From JAJFUE01 sp041687335 (lineage in GTDB: Bacteria > Sumerlaeota > Sumerlaeia > MVZB01), in assembly GCA_041687335.1 (NCBI GenBank), contig JAWLCE010000010.1:57095-121094 (forward strand): a DNA stretch of 64,000 nucleotides. Reading direction: 5' to 3'. The notes under the pieces were generated by a model that had not been told where the DNA came from, ran no database searches, and saw nothing but the letters and a program-made list of their open reading frames with translations. Shown here one piece after another: positions 44,017 through 53,785 of this stretch (positions are counted from its first letter, which is position 1; every line of letters begins with the position of its first letter). Made by a program: the position numbers and the translations under genes.

Positions 44017-44028
44017 GTGTCTCTCCCT

Positions 44029-47000
44029 TTATTGCAGCACCCGCTGCACGCCCTCTACCGGGTCGTCCACCTGCGGGTACTGAATCGTCTCCATGATCTC
44101 AAGCTGCCGGTGACGTGCATTGAGCATCTGGACATAAGCCGTCTGGACGACGTCGCGGGCCTGATCGGGCCCATACTGGTCCAGGATCAGCATACGTTCA
44201 AAGCCGGCGGCGGCGTCCTTCGCCATCTCGAGCATGCGCAGCATCGACTCGTGGATGTCCATCCGCGTGGCAGGCACCGCCATCACCTGAACCCGCGCGC
44301 CGATCTCGTTGATGCGGGTGCGCAGGGTGGTGGGGGGCAGCGCGTTGAGCATGGCCACGGCCCGAGCCCGGCCATGGGTGTCGATCACAAGCTGCATCAT
44401 CGTCGTGCTGCCCATGTCCAGAACCGGTCCGAATTCATTGAGCAGCCCGCTGAACTCACGCATGAATTCAGTCAGACGCGCATCGAACTCCCGTTCGGCC
44501 AGCCCCTGCTCGATCAGCGCCAGCAACTCCGAAGCCTTCTTGGCATTCTCGTAGCTGGACCGGAAGCGTGAGTTGCGGAAATCAAGCTCGGCATAATTGA
44601 TGTGCTGGCGGACGGCGTCAGCCTCGCCCGACATATCACGTCGCGCCCCACGGGCCTCCAGAGCAGCCAAGTGCTCCTGCATCCGGACCACCATCTCCTC
44701 GATCACGTCGGGCGTGGTTTCCATCATGCCAGCCAACTGGGTCTCGAGCAGGCCCACCCGCTGGGCAAAGTCCTCATAGCCCTCGGGGTCGAACTGTGCG
44801 CGCAACTGGTTCATCTCGCCGACGATTTGTGCCACCTCGGCGACGTGATAGAATCCGGTGCCGCCCTTGGTGGCCTGCGCCAGGCGGTTGTTAAGCGAAT
44901 CCAACTGCTTGCGGAAGGATGCCTCACGCGAGCGGCGGATCGAATGGGTGGCTGATGTCAGCGCCTGCTGGGCATTAAGCTCCGCTTCCTGATAGCGGCC
45001 GGCCTCAATTTGCTCACGGGCCTGCCGCACGCTGACGATCGCCCTCGCCATCCGGTCAGGCTCAAAGCTGAAGGCATCATACCGGCGCGCCGTCGCGATC
45101 GCATCCTCGGCTGCGTTGACCTTGCTCCAGAGCGCGGCCTCGGCTGCGGCCACCGCCTGGGTCCCGGTCTGGACCGCCTGTTCAAAATGACCTTGAGCGA
45201 TCAGGTCCTCAAGGTTCAGCCGTAGCTGACGGGCGGTCTGCAACTGGTCGGGTGCATAGCGCACCGCACCGGCACGGTCGGCGCGATCGATGAGGATCTC
45301 GCTGTGCCGCGACAGGTCCAGCGACCACTCGCGCAAGGCGGCCTGAATGGCTTCCTCAGCCAACGCCTCGGCACTGATCGCCGACTCAATCGCAGCCTGC
45401 AGGCCAGCGTTCCCCAGCGCCTGGCGCGCCTGACCGAGCAGCTCACCCGCTTGGTCAAGACGCTCGGCGTCATAATGTTCCGCCCGATTAAGCCGGGCCT
45501 GGTCAATCTGGGCAGTAGCGCGTTCGATCCGATCCACCGCCACCCGCTTGAGCTCCTGTGCCAGAATCTCGAGTTGGGCCTTGCTGTCGGCCGTGCGGCT
45601 GACCGCCTCACGGAATTTCTCATCGGCCACCAACTGCGCGACTCCCACAGCATGGCGTGAGTCCGGTCCAGTTCCTGGGCCGCATACTGGCGCCCGCCCT
45701 GCCGTTCGTAGTGGGTCAGTTCATTGGAGATTTCCAGAATCGCGTTGTGGGCGACCACGCGGTAGGTCTGGCCGATCACGTGAGTCGCGTCGCGCTGGAC
45801 CTGCTCGGCGATCTCGATCGCCATGTCGAAGTCCATTCCCTCGCGCCGGCGCGTGGCCAGGTTGAGGCTCTCCTGGGACTGCGTCAGGCGGCCGCGCAAT
45901 TCTTCCTTGAGCGCCTGCTTGGCGCCTTCGAGAGCCGCGTCGGCACCGGTCCAGTCTCCCGGGATCGGCTGGTCGAAGATCTGCTCCATCGTGCGGAACA
46001 CACCCTCGGCCGCTCCCAGCTCCTCGGCGGCGGCATTGATCCGGCGCTGGGCGAGCGCATCGAACTCCTGCTCGATATTGCGCACCATCAACAGGCCGCG
46101 CTCGCTGATCGCTCGAGACTCCACATATTCCTCGGCCTCAAGCTGGGCGCGTGCATCGGCAGCCAACTGGTCCACCTGCTCCACGTAGCCGGGCAGATAC
46201 TCACGCGCCCGGTCGGAGGTCAGGCGGTCAATCGCCCGCTCGACGGCCGCCAATTGCTGGCGGGCGGCGTTGACGCGCGTCTCTTGGATCAGGTCCTGGG
46301 CTGCCTGGTTGACCTGCGGCGCCTGGCCCAGCACCGTTTCATAATTACCCTGCATGTATTGCAGCGACAGGTTCTCGAGGTCACGCGAGACGACGTTGAG
46401 AGTCTGCTGGGCGAAAATCTCTGCATCCAGGCTCAGCGCAGTCTCCAGCAGCAGCTCAATCTCACTGATCGACTGGTCGCTGCGCACGCGTCGGGTTTCG
46501 GTCACGCCGCGCTGGTGGGTCTGGCGCGCGGCATCGCGGGTGGCAATCGCCGAGCGATAATCATATTCAACATTGATGAATCGTTCGATGTCGCTGATCT
46601 GGCCCGCGATCTCTTCCATGAACTCGGGAGCATGCTCGGGCGTGCCTTCGGTGATCAGGCCCTCGCGCAGCTCGCGGACTTCCTGCAGCCCCTGCTCGGC
46701 CTCATAGCGCAGGTTGGCCAGCAGCGCCTGCATGTCGGCAACGGTGCGCGCCAGCGTCTCGATTGCTTGCTCGAACCGCTGATTGGCGATCTGTTCCTCG
46801 CCGGTGGCATACAGCGCCTGAATGTCGACAAAGCGCTGCGCATCAATTCGCTGGGCTTCGTTGCGCCGGCCGCGGTCAATCCAAATCGAGGCCTGTTCGC
46901 GCAGGTCGGTTGCGCGGGCTTGGATTGTCTGCGTAAGCAGTTCGCGGGCACGGTCAGCGGCGGCACTGGCACTCTGGCGCGCCTCGGCATATTGTTGACG

Positions 47001-47252
47001 CTCCAACTGTCCGGCTGCGGTCGTAATCTGCGTGTTGACATCCTGCAGCATTTCGGGCGTCAGGCGTTCGGCATCGTGGCCCAGAGCCTCGTCGCGCCGC
47101 GACTCCGCCTGGCCGACCGAATATTGGGCCAGCATCTTGTTGCAGCCGTTCAGGCTGACGAGGATCATGAGGGCAGCCAGCAGCCCCATTCCACGGCCGG
47201 CCAAAAAGTAAAGGTTACGCACAGCGGTCCTCCAGCGGGCATCAGGTTTCAT
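44029..47252 (-). pseudogene. Very large repeat lipoprotein, split by an apparent one-base deletion
   Basis: Two overlapping frames (47252-45639 and 45635-44029) join into one ~1,074-residue protein if one C is restored near 45635-45640. The seam would then read LWES-R-QLVADEKFREAV, which restores the repeat pattern. The total length of 3,224 bases becomes a multiple of three with one extra base. The signal peptide is lipoprotein-like (LLAALMILVSLNGC). The rest is many helical DUF4398/TPR-like units, each with a pattern such as AERLDQAGELLGQARQALG ... GRYQEAELNAQQALTSA. There are about ten such units. It may be a real pseudogene, a sequencing or assembly error, or rarely a programmed frameshift. 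The 5' part alone would encode a stable lipoprotein of ~535 residues before the shifted tail. Confidence 0.8.
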
Positions 47253-47269
47253 CGGGTCATCCGGTGGTG

Positions 47270-47698
47270 CTACTTTTTCCGGGCTGGCGCCGGTTCGCGC
47301 AGCCGGTCTCGATGCAGGTGCGGGTAATAGCCTGACTTCATCACTTCGAGCGCGCCCAGCGTGCGCGTCAGCTTCAGATAAACACGGTGCCAGGTAGAGT
47401 AATATATCTGGCGCTCCGTCAGCGGCTGGTTGCCCAGATGCTCCATGGTCATCGCATTCTTGAGCATCTCCATCATCTTGTCGCCGTCAATCTGGAGGCC
47501 GCGTGGGATTTTTTCCGCGATTCCGCGATAAATTCGCGAAATTTCACTCTTGATCTGGAGATAGGTGTTCTCCTGCTCGGACGTGGGCGCCCCTTCGCTG
47601 AACGACTTCTGCAGGATCAGCTTGATGCGCATCCACAGCTCAAGAAGCTTGCGCGTGGCATCGTATATGTTTTCGACTTCAATCGGCGACAGTGCCAT
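47270..47698 (-). CDS. 142-residue helical protein of unknown function
   Basis: Mostly helical, no signal peptide. ATRKLLELWMRIKLILQK, SEQENTYLQIKSEISRIYRG and STWHRVYLKLTRTLGALEVM are its main helices. The last two match the N-terminal domain of the TM2 protein at 43100-43852 in order and spacing (for example TWHRVYLKLTRTLGAL against DWHSLFLDMNKTLGRL). It is therefore a stand-alone copy of that domain. It lies 17 bases upstream of the large lipoprotein gene. I recognise no known family. Confidence 0.75.
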   Translation of the reverse strand: MALSPIEVENIYDATRKLLELWMRIKLILQKSFSEGAPTSEQENTYLQIKSEISRIYRGIAEKIPRGLQIDGDKMMEMLKNAMTMEHLGNQPLTERQIYYSTWHRVYLKLTRTLGALEVMKSGYYPHLHRDRLREPAPARKK

Positions 47699-47734
47699 CG
47701 TTCAATTCGCCTGCCTTCTTTTACTCACCATTCA

Positions 47735-48721
47735 TTACATCTCGGCGCCAACGCCGCCAAATCCGCCGCCTAAGCCCATGTCCTCGCCAAACATCTCTTC
47801 GCCCATCCCGCCCTGACCGCGATTGTCCATCATCGCAGAGGGGTCACTGAAAGGCTGCCAGACCGCGAGCGGCAGCGGCTCCACCGCCGGCGGCAGCGGC
47901 GGCTGCGGCACGTGCAGCGAGTAAAACTGGCTCGCCAGACTGTCCTTTTCAGTGCGGAAATCCTGAAGGAAGCGCAGCGCCCAGTCATTGCGAATGCGCT
48001 CGTCCTTCTCCTTCTGCTTGGCACGATAGTGCGGCAGCACGAGTGGGTCCTCGACCGGCCGCTCCGTCAGCACCATGCCCGGCCCGCCGTTCTGGTCACG
48101 CCGGAATGTCCAGGCGCGATTGCGCGGCTGGGCCTGGCTCTGTTGGGTGGTGGCGATCGGCACGCCAAAGAACTCCAGCGGCGTGAACTGGTCGGCTGTG
48201 GTTAATGCCCGCACCAGCCGTTCCTTGATCCGCTGGTTGCTCTGCCCGATCACATCGTTGCGCGTCGAAACCAGAAGATACTGTCCGTCCACCATCTCAT
48301 AGTTTTCGGCCTGCGACTGCGGAACCTGACGCTGGACGGCATCGTCGAGCAGTTGACCTGTGATCGCGTCAAAGACGCGAGTCCCTGAAATCACCGTGAT
48401 CTTTGGCTCCTCCGGGAACCCCGGCACGCCCGGCATGCCCTGCATCGCCGGATCGACCATCGGCATGCCGGCCGGCGCGGCCATTCCCTGGGTCGGCGCC
48501 CCAGGCAGGCCCTGAATCTGCTGCGACTGCTCAAGCGACTGGCGCGAACGGTCAAGATAGCCGACACCCGGGCCGGTCGAACCGGAGGATAGTTCGCCCT
48601 GAATGGCCGTCGTGGCGGAAAGTTCACCCAGCGTCGCGGCTCCGGCCTGTGGCGCCCCCGTAAACAGGATTGCCACCGCCAGCACAGCCCCAAGTCCGAT
48701 ATGTCTGGTCATTTTCTTCAT
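47735..48721 (-). CDS. Secreted protein of unknown function with a Gly/Met/Pro-rich segment
   Basis: About 328 residues: signal peptide (IGLGAVLAVAILFTGAPQAGA), then a low-complexity stretch (GLPGAPTQGMAAPAGMPMVD, MQGMPGVPGFPEEPK). A folded region follows (VISGTRVFDAITGQLLDDAV, QLLVSTRNDVIGQ-like YLLVSTRNDVIGQ) and a Gly-rich tail. First gene of the locus, behind the promoter at 48778-48807. I take the ATG at 48721 (GAGGGA 12 bases upstream); a GTG at 48730 is also possible. No family recognised. Confidence 0.7.
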   Translation of the reverse strand: MKKMTRHIGLGAVLAVAILFTGAPQAGAATLGELSATTAIQGELSSGSTGPGVGYLDRSRQSLEQSQQIQGLPGAPTQGMAAPAGMPMVDPAMQGMPGVPGFPEEPKITVISGTRVFDAITGQLLDDAVQRQVPQSQAENYEMVDGQYLLVSTRNDVIGQSNQRIKERLVRALTTADQFTPLEFFGVPIATTQQSQAQPRNRAWTFRRDQNGGPGMVLTERPVEDPLVLPHYRAKQKEKDERIRNDWALRFLQDFRTEKDSLASQFYSLHVPQPPLPPAVEPLPLAVWQPFSDPSAMMDNRGQGGMGEEMFGEDMGLGGGFGGVGAEM

Positions 48722-48777
48722 GGTCGCCACGCATCCCTCTTAAAGCATGCAAAGACAGAGGTTCGCTCAGCCCGTGG

Positions 48778-48807
48778 GTTGTAGCGGAAGAGCAATGGGA
48801 CTGTCAA
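48778..48807 (-). promoter_or_regulatory. Sigma-70-type promoter for the five-gene envelope locus
   Basis: On the minus strand, TTGACA (48807-48802) and TACAAC (48783-48778) are separated by 18 bases. The predicted start is about 50 bases before the first gene. Confidence 0.65.
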
Positions 48808-48990
48808 CCGCCTTTTGAACGCAACCACATGCGCATGGCAGCGCCATGACAGCCCCCAACGCCTACCATCAATGTCGTCTGGACCGAACCAAACTGCAAC
48901 AGAAATTTGACACTTCATCCGGCTGAGGCAGTAGCGAATATCGGTTCACAGCCTGGCCGCCGACTCGAACGATCCCGCCAATCAGCGCTG

Positions 48991-49018
48991 TTGCGCCCTG
49001 TTCAAGACATGGTAAACT
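48991..49018 (+). promoter_or_regulatory. Candidate promoter for the TIM-barrel gene
   Basis: TTGCGC at 48991-48996 and TAAACT at 49013-49018 with a 16-base spacer. A moderate match; the start would lie ~45 bases before the ATG at 49071. Confidence 0.4.
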
Positions 49019-49070
49019 GCCGGCGAACGTTCAGCAATGATGGATCCAGTGGCAAATCAGGCGGACCAAC

Positions 49071-49973
49071 ATGATGACGACATCGATCGATCGACGCGCC
49101 TTCCTGGGCACGCTGGCCCTTGCAGCACTGGGTTTTCACCGCCCCGCCGCCGCCGATCATGCCGCGCCGTCAGCCATCCGACTGGGCGTCTGCGGCTCGG
49201 CCGAAAGACTTCCCCAGCTGCGGCAGGTCGGCTATGATTACCTGGAAATGAGCCTGACAGGCGTGGCGGGACTGAGCGAGGAGCGTTTCCATGCTCTCTG
49301 TGCCACGGTGGACGCCTCCCCCGTCAAAGTTGAGGCCTGCAACGGCATGTTGCCTCACGACCTCCGGATTGTCGGGCCGCGGATCGACCACTCCGTCGTA
49401 GCCGACTACCTGACCCCGGCCCTGACGCGGGCGCGCCGGCTGGGGGCGCGGGTGGTGGTCTTTGGCAGTGGCCGCAGCCGCCGTGCGCTGGAGGACTTCC
49501 CTCGCGAACGGGCCATCGGCCAGATCGTAGATTTTCTGCACCTGGCCGCCGAGATCGCCCGCCGCCATGAGATCGTCATCGCCATCGAACCTCTGCGCGC
49601 CGCTGAGTGCAACATGATTAACACCGTGCACGAGGGACTGGCGCTCGCCCGCCGCGCCGACCGTCCAAACGTGCGGGTGCTGGCCGACTTCTTCCATATG
49701 GCCGGCGCCGGCGAGGGCCCCGATGCCATCATTGAGGCGGGCGAATGGCTGGTCCATGCGCACATCGCCAGCGGCGAGGCTCGCCAGTGGCCGCGCCCGG
49801 ATCATCCCGACGACTACAAAGGCTTTTTTAATGCCCTGCGACAAATCGGCTACCGCGGCGGCGTCAGCCTGGAGGGGCGCACTGAGGATTACGAGCGAGA
49901 CCTGCGCGTCGCGCACGACCTGATGCGTGCCTTGGCCGCTCAAGCCGCATTCGCCGACCAGCCTCGGGCGTGA
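49071..49973 (+). CDS. Tat-exported sugar phosphate isomerase/epimerase-like TIM-barrel protein
   Basis: A 300-residue protein with twin-arginine-like leader TSIDRRAFLGTLALAALGF (RRAFLG matches the Tat consensus), so it is probably exported folded. The TIM-barrel core includes GYDYLEMSLTGVAGL, RRLGARVVVFGSGRSRR, HEIVIAIEPLRAAECNM (metal-binding Glu), RVLADFFHMAGAGE and GGVSLEGRTEDY (second Glu). This is the PF01261 xylose-isomerase-like fold. Substrate unknown. Such exported members are common in planctomycete- and Bacteroidetes-like genomes. Confidence 0.85.
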   Translation: MMTTSIDRRAFLGTLALAALGFHRPAAADHAAPSAIRLGVCGSAERLPQLRQVGYDYLEMSLTGVAGLSEERFHALCATVDASPVKVEACNGMLPHDLRIVGPRIDHSVVADYLTPALTRARRLGARVVVFGSGRSRRALEDFPRERAIGQIVDFLHLAAEIARRHEIVIAIEPLRAAECNMINTVHEGLALARRADRPNVRVLADFFHMAGAGEGPDAIIEAGEWLVHAHIASGEARQWPRPDHPDDYKGFFNALRQIGYRGGVSLEGRTEDYERDLRVAHDLMRALAAQAAFADQPRA

Positions 49974-50021
49974 GTTGGTGGCCATTGCCCACGACGCAAG
50001 AGCGCGATGACCCCCGGTTTA

Positions 50022-50030
50022 TGGTATACT
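50022..50030 (+). promoter_or_regulatory. Extended -10 element before the DUF2959 gene
   Basis: TGG-TATACT (50022-50030) fits the extended -10 consensus. No -35 box is evident. It lies ~73 bases before the ATG at 50103. Confidence 0.45.
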
Positions 50031-50102
50031 CCTGAACATGATCCGGCCGGGGCGGGTGAGCCGCTGCCGAACAACTGATGCACCATCTGATCCAGGGGGA
50101 CG

Positions 50103-50771
50103 ATGATCATGTTGCCACAATCGCTTGTTTCGCGGGGGCGCATGCTGGGACTGCTGGGGTCCTTGCTTGCGCTGGTCGCCTGCCAGTCGGCTTATTACAA
50201 CACAATGGAGCGCTTCGGCGTCCACAAGCGCGACATCCTCGTGGATCGGGTCGAGGACGCGCGTGACGCCCAGGAGGAGGCCAAGGAGCAGTTCGCCTCG
50301 GCACTTGAGAAGTTCAGCGCCGTGATGAACTTCGAGGGAGGCGAGCTGGAGGCGCGCTATCGCCAACTCGACGCCGAGCTCAAGCGCAGCGAGGCCCGCG
50401 CCGCCGATGTCAGCAAGCGCATCGCCGCCGTCGAGGACGTCTCGGGAGCGCTTTTCGCCGAATGGCGCGAGGAGCTGGCCCAATACAGCAACGCCGACCT
50501 GCGACGCCAGAGCGAGCGCCAACTTGAACAGACCCAGGCTCGCTACCGCGAGCTGTTGACCGCGATGAAACGAGCCGAAAGCCGCATCGAGCCCGTCCTG
50601 CGCCCATTGCGCGACCAAGTGCTCTACCTCAAGCACAACCTTAACGCCCGCGCCATCGCCTCGCTGCAGTCCGAGAAGGTCAGCATCGAGACCGACATCA
50701 GCGCCCTTATCAGCGAGATGGAACGCGCCATTGCCCAGGCCGATGTCTTCATCCGCGAGATGAGGCAGTAA
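50103..50771 (+). CDS. DUF2959 family lipoprotein
   Basis: A 222-residue protein. The leader LGLLGSLLALVAC has a lipobox (LVAC). SAYYNTMERFGVHKRDILVD is the strongly conserved start of DUF2959. The rest is a long coiled coil with high charge (EEAKEQFASALEKFSAVM, KRSEARAADVSKRIAAVEDV). Function unknown. The ATG has GGGGGACG directly upstream. Confidence 0.92.
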   Translation: MIMLPQSLVSRGRMLGLLGSLLALVACQSAYYNTMERFGVHKRDILVDRVEDARDAQEEAKEQFASALEKFSAVMNFEGGELEARYRQLDAELKRSEARAADVSKRIAAVEDVSGALFAEWREELAQYSNADLRRQSERQLEQTQARYRELLTAMKRAESRIEPVLRPLRDQVLYLKHNLNARAIASLQSEKVSIETDISALISEMERAIAQADVFIREMRQ

Positions 50772-50864
50772 TCAACCGCCCCGGGCGGCTGGGCAGTGCC
50801 AACTTTTTGGTGGCAACCTGCGACGGCACTCCACTACCTTGGAAGCCGTCAGGGAGGCTGCAAC

Positions 50865-52124
50865 ATGAAAAATTTTTGGTTCTTGCCGGCTTGGCTGTTC
50901 CTGGTGATGGCGCCACCTGTGATGGGGGCCGACAGCACGCCCTCCGCCCTCTCGCCTTATATCACGGGTGAGGCGCCACCCAGTGGGCGCGATCTGGTCG
51001 ATGGCTCCCTGCGACGTGCGTATTATGCAGGCCGGATGCTGGGGGAGCTGTGCCAGGCACCTCGTCCCAGCGGCAGCGAGGCCTATATGCGCGGCGCGGC
51101 CCTGCTTCGAGATGAGTTTGCCCGATCGCTGCCAATCGCCCGTCTGGACGAGGTCCACTTCAAGAACTGGCGCCCCCTTGCCCCGGCCAGCCTGACCATC
51201 GATGGACGCCCGGTGCAGACCATTGTCCATCATTTCTCGCCCTCGGTGCCCGAGGGTTCGTTGAGCGGTCGGATCATCAAGACCGACGAGGAGGCTTTTG
51301 CGCCCTACGCGATTCGAGACGAGCGCACCGGCGAGATCGCCGCTTGGATTCGGGTCGGCCCCTTCGGCCCGCCCCACACCGCCTTCAATCGGACGCCCGA
51401 GAACGCCCGCCGCCCGATTTTCAGCATCGGGAGCGGGGACGTGGCGCTTCTCGAGCAGGCCGTGGAACTGGGCCTGCCGGTGCAGGCCGCCGCGCCTGCC
51501 GAAATGGTTCAGGCCGTCAGCCACAATGTCGTCGCCACCCTGCCCGGGCGCACCAGCCGCGAGATTCTGGTCATCGCCCATGCCGACACCGTCTACACCT
51601 CGCCCGGCGCCAATGACAACACCGCCTCGGTGGTCATCATGCTCATGCTCGCGCACGCGCTGGCCGAGAGCCGGCCCGAACATACAATCACCTTCCTCGC
51701 GACCACCAACGAGGAGTGCGGCTATTTGGGCGCCTTTGATTATGCCGAGCGCCGCCGCGCCGCGGGTACGTTCGACCAGATCCGTTTCTGTCTGAATTTC
51801 GATTCGTTGACCTATGGCGAAAACCTGTTGCTGACCACGGAACATGATCGACTTCGCGATCTGCTGCAGGAAGCTCACCGTGCGCAAGGACTGGCGAGCC
51901 AGGTGCGCGTCAGCCGCGGAGCCCCACGCCTTGACGCGACCCCGTTTGTCGAGGCCGGCATCCCGGCGATCTATTTCAACAGCCGCGGCACACCAGACAG
52001 CCACAACCTGAGCTACGTCCATCGCCCCGAGGAAACCGTGGACAAGGTGGACCCGCGCGCCCTCGAGGAACACTTCCTCGTTCTGAAGGCATTTCTGCAG
52101 GCGCTTGATCGGGAACCGGCCTGA
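50865..52124 (+). CDS. M28 family zinc peptidase, secreted
   Basis: A 419-residue protein with signal peptide (LPAWLFLVMAPPVMGAD). Zinc ligands of the M28 family can be assigned: His in VIAHADTVY, Asp in GANDNTASVV (bridging), the Glu pair in TTNEECGYLG, Asp in NFDSLTYG and His near the end in SHNLSYVHRPEE. Members are aminopeptidases or related carboxypeptidases acting outside the cytoplasm. The start is ATG at 50865 with AGGGAGG upstream; the frame extends further but lacks a ribosome site. Convergent with bshC. Confidence 0.88.
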   Translation: MKNFWFLPAWLFLVMAPPVMGADSTPSALSPYITGEAPPSGRDLVDGSLRRAYYAGRMLGELCQAPRPSGSEAYMRGAALLRDEFARSLPIARLDEVHFKNWRPLAPASLTIDGRPVQTIVHHFSPSVPEGSLSGRIIKTDEEAFAPYAIRDERTGEIAAWIRVGPFGPPHTAFNRTPENARRPIFSIGSGDVALLEQAVELGLPVQAAAPAEMVQAVSHNVVATLPGRTSREILVIAHADTVYTSPGANDNTASVVIMLMLAHALAESRPEHTITFLATTNEECGYLGAFDYAERRRAAGTFDQIRFCLNFDSLTYGENLLLTTEHDRLRDLLQEAHRAQGLASQVRVSRGAPRLDATPFVEAGIPAIYFNSRGTPDSHNLSYVHRPEETVDKVDPRALEEHFLVLKAFLQALDREPA

Positions 52125-52135
52125 AGCCGATCCAC

Positions 52136-53785
52136 CTAGGGTTGCGCGACCAGCTCGGCAAGGATGATCGACTGCAGGCCACGACCCGGTTCGATTTCAA
52201 GACGTTCCAACAGCAGCAAGCCCCAATCAGGACCATAGTGGATAGCCATTGGCGCCACCGGGTTGAGGGCACGTTCCTGGGGCAGACCCGCCGGATACAG
52301 GCTGCTCGCCACCACGCTCATTGCCGCCCGCAACTGTTCCTGATCCTGACTGCGCAGGCTCAGCAGCTGTTCCTCGATTGACCGCCAACCGCGCTCGATG
52401 GCCCGGTCCAGCCGATCGAACGACCCACGCAGCGCCCCCGCCTCGGGCCCCAGCCGTTGATAAATCTCCGCCAGCTCAGCCCGCTGGCGCGCGGCCAGCT
52501 CCTCGATCGGCTGAACGCCGTCGCGGCCCGCCCCGCGCCGCATGACGACTTCCAGGAGGGCCTCGGCGTCCAACCCCAGCGCCTCCTCCACCACCAACCC
52601 CTGCTTGCGCAATCGACGCTCCACTCGCGGCTCGATCAGCACCACCTCGGGCCGCGGCCACCGCAGCGGTGCGAATACTCCGAAATCTGCGTAGATGGGC
52701 TCGACCTGCGCCAGGTAGGCGGCCTCGCCCGGGCCAACCACCTGTGCCACTGTTGGCAGCGCCAAATCCTGAACCAGTGGCCGGGTCACGACGTTTGGTG
52801 AAAACCGACGCGGGTTGGCCTGCAGCTCTGCTGCCAACTGTGACAGACTTGCGGGGGGTAATTCCTCACCGGTCTCGGCCAGCACCTTACGGTAGTCACT
52901 CCCCTCGCCCTCGCGCAGCGCCCAGCGCCGTCCGTCGTCATCGATCCAGAACATGTTGAGCGCCCCGTTATGGCGATGGATCGCCGGCTCCAGCCCTGCT
53001 GCCCGCATCGCTTCCCCACGCTCACGCACGGCCAAACTGGTGCGGCCGGCCTGCTCCAACTCGTGCGCCAGCACCGGGGCCCCACGCCTGCGCACCCAAT
53101 CCATCAGCGGCGAGACCACCACCAGCCCCGTTCCCTTGAGCAGGCGCAGCAACAGCCGGCAGAAGCCATCCTCCAGCGTTGCCCCCTGCGAGCCATAGGC
53201 CTCGCGCACCAGCGCCAGCACCTCGTCGCGAAACTCCGTGCGCAGCGTCGAATTCTCAATGGACGCCACCAGTCCATCGGTGAACTCTCCGCTCTGGATC
53301 AACCCCACCATCCGTCCCGGCGATGACACTTCCGGCTGCAGGATGACCTCCTCCAGCCCCGCCTGGCCTGGCCACCACGCCCGCCGCACCTCGTTAAAAT
53401 CATGATCCTCCGAGGCCACCCAGAAAACCGGCACAAATTTCAGCCCATCGTGTCGTTTCTTCAGTTCACGGGCTAGTCGCACCGCCGCCGCCGCCTTGTA
53501 GAGTACCAAAAGGGGTCCGGCCAACAGCCCCGGCTGCTGGCCGGTAATGACCACGCGTGTCTGAGGCTGCCCCAGGCAAGCCACCGAGGCCAAAGTTGCC
53601 TCATCGCCGCCCCAGCGTTGCTGCCATCGTTCCAGTTCGGCCAACTCGGCAGGCCCCAGCGGAGCCGGCAGCGCGTCGGCGCGGGCGGCCACACATTCAT
53701 TCAGCCGGCTCGGGTGCCAACGCAGCCAGCCCTCCGCTACTGCCGGACCTTTCAGCTCGCTCCAAGGCGCGACAAAATCGACCAT
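52136..53785 (-). CDS. bshC: Bacillithiol biosynthesis cysteine-adding enzyme
   Basis: A 549-residue protein. VVITGQQPGLLAGPLLVLYK and KFVPVFWVASEDHDFNEV are the BshC signatures, and LNMFWIDDDGRRWALR fits the middle domain; the C-terminal coiled coil (RAELAEIYQRLGPEAGALR) is also typical. BshC is thought to add cysteine to glucosaminyl-malate, the last step of bacillithiol synthesis. BshA and BshB are not in this window. Together with kdsB this gives a bacillithiol user with an LPS outer membrane, known from Bacteroidetes, Acidobacteria and related groups. Confidence 0.92.
   Translation of the reverse strand: MVDFVAPWSELKGPAVAEGWLRWHPSRLNECVAARADALPAPLGPAELAELERWQQRWGGDEATLASVACLGQPQTRVVITGQQPGLLAGPLLVLYKAAAAVRLARELKKRHDGLKFVPVFWVASEDHDFNEVRRAWWPGQAGLEEVILQPEVSSPGRMVGLIQSGEFTDGLVASIENSTLRTEFRDEVLALVREAYGSQGATLEDGFCRLLLRLLKGTGLVVVSPLMDWVRRRGAPVLAHELEQAGRTSLAVRERGEAMRAAGLEPAIHRHNGALNMFWIDDDGRRWALREGEGSDYRKVLAETGEELPPASLSQLAAELQANPRRFSPNVVTRPLVQDLALPTVAQVVGPGEAAYLAQVEPIYADFGVFAPLRWPRPEVVLIEPRVERRLRKQGLVVEEALGLDAEALLEVVMRRGAGRDGVQPIEELAARQRAELAEIYQRLGPEAGALRGSFDRLDRAIERGWRSIEEQLLSLRSQDQEQLRAAMSVVASSLYPAGLPQERALNPVAPMAIHYGPDWGLLLLERLEIEPGRGLQSIILAELVAQP

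Larger units (their letters stand above)
48722..49070. other. Divergent promoter region
   Basis: About 350 bases between the unknown five-gene locus (leftward) and a TIM-barrel gene (rightward). It holds a strong leftward promoter (48778-48807) and a moderate rightward one (48991-49018). No ORF with protein character. Confidence 0.6.

Noticed and set aside
44029..45648. The 3' half of the lipoprotein as an independent gene starting at MGVAQLVADE
   Set aside because: The supposed start lies inside a repeat unit, has no ribosome site, and the sequence joins the upstream frame seamlessly if one base is added.
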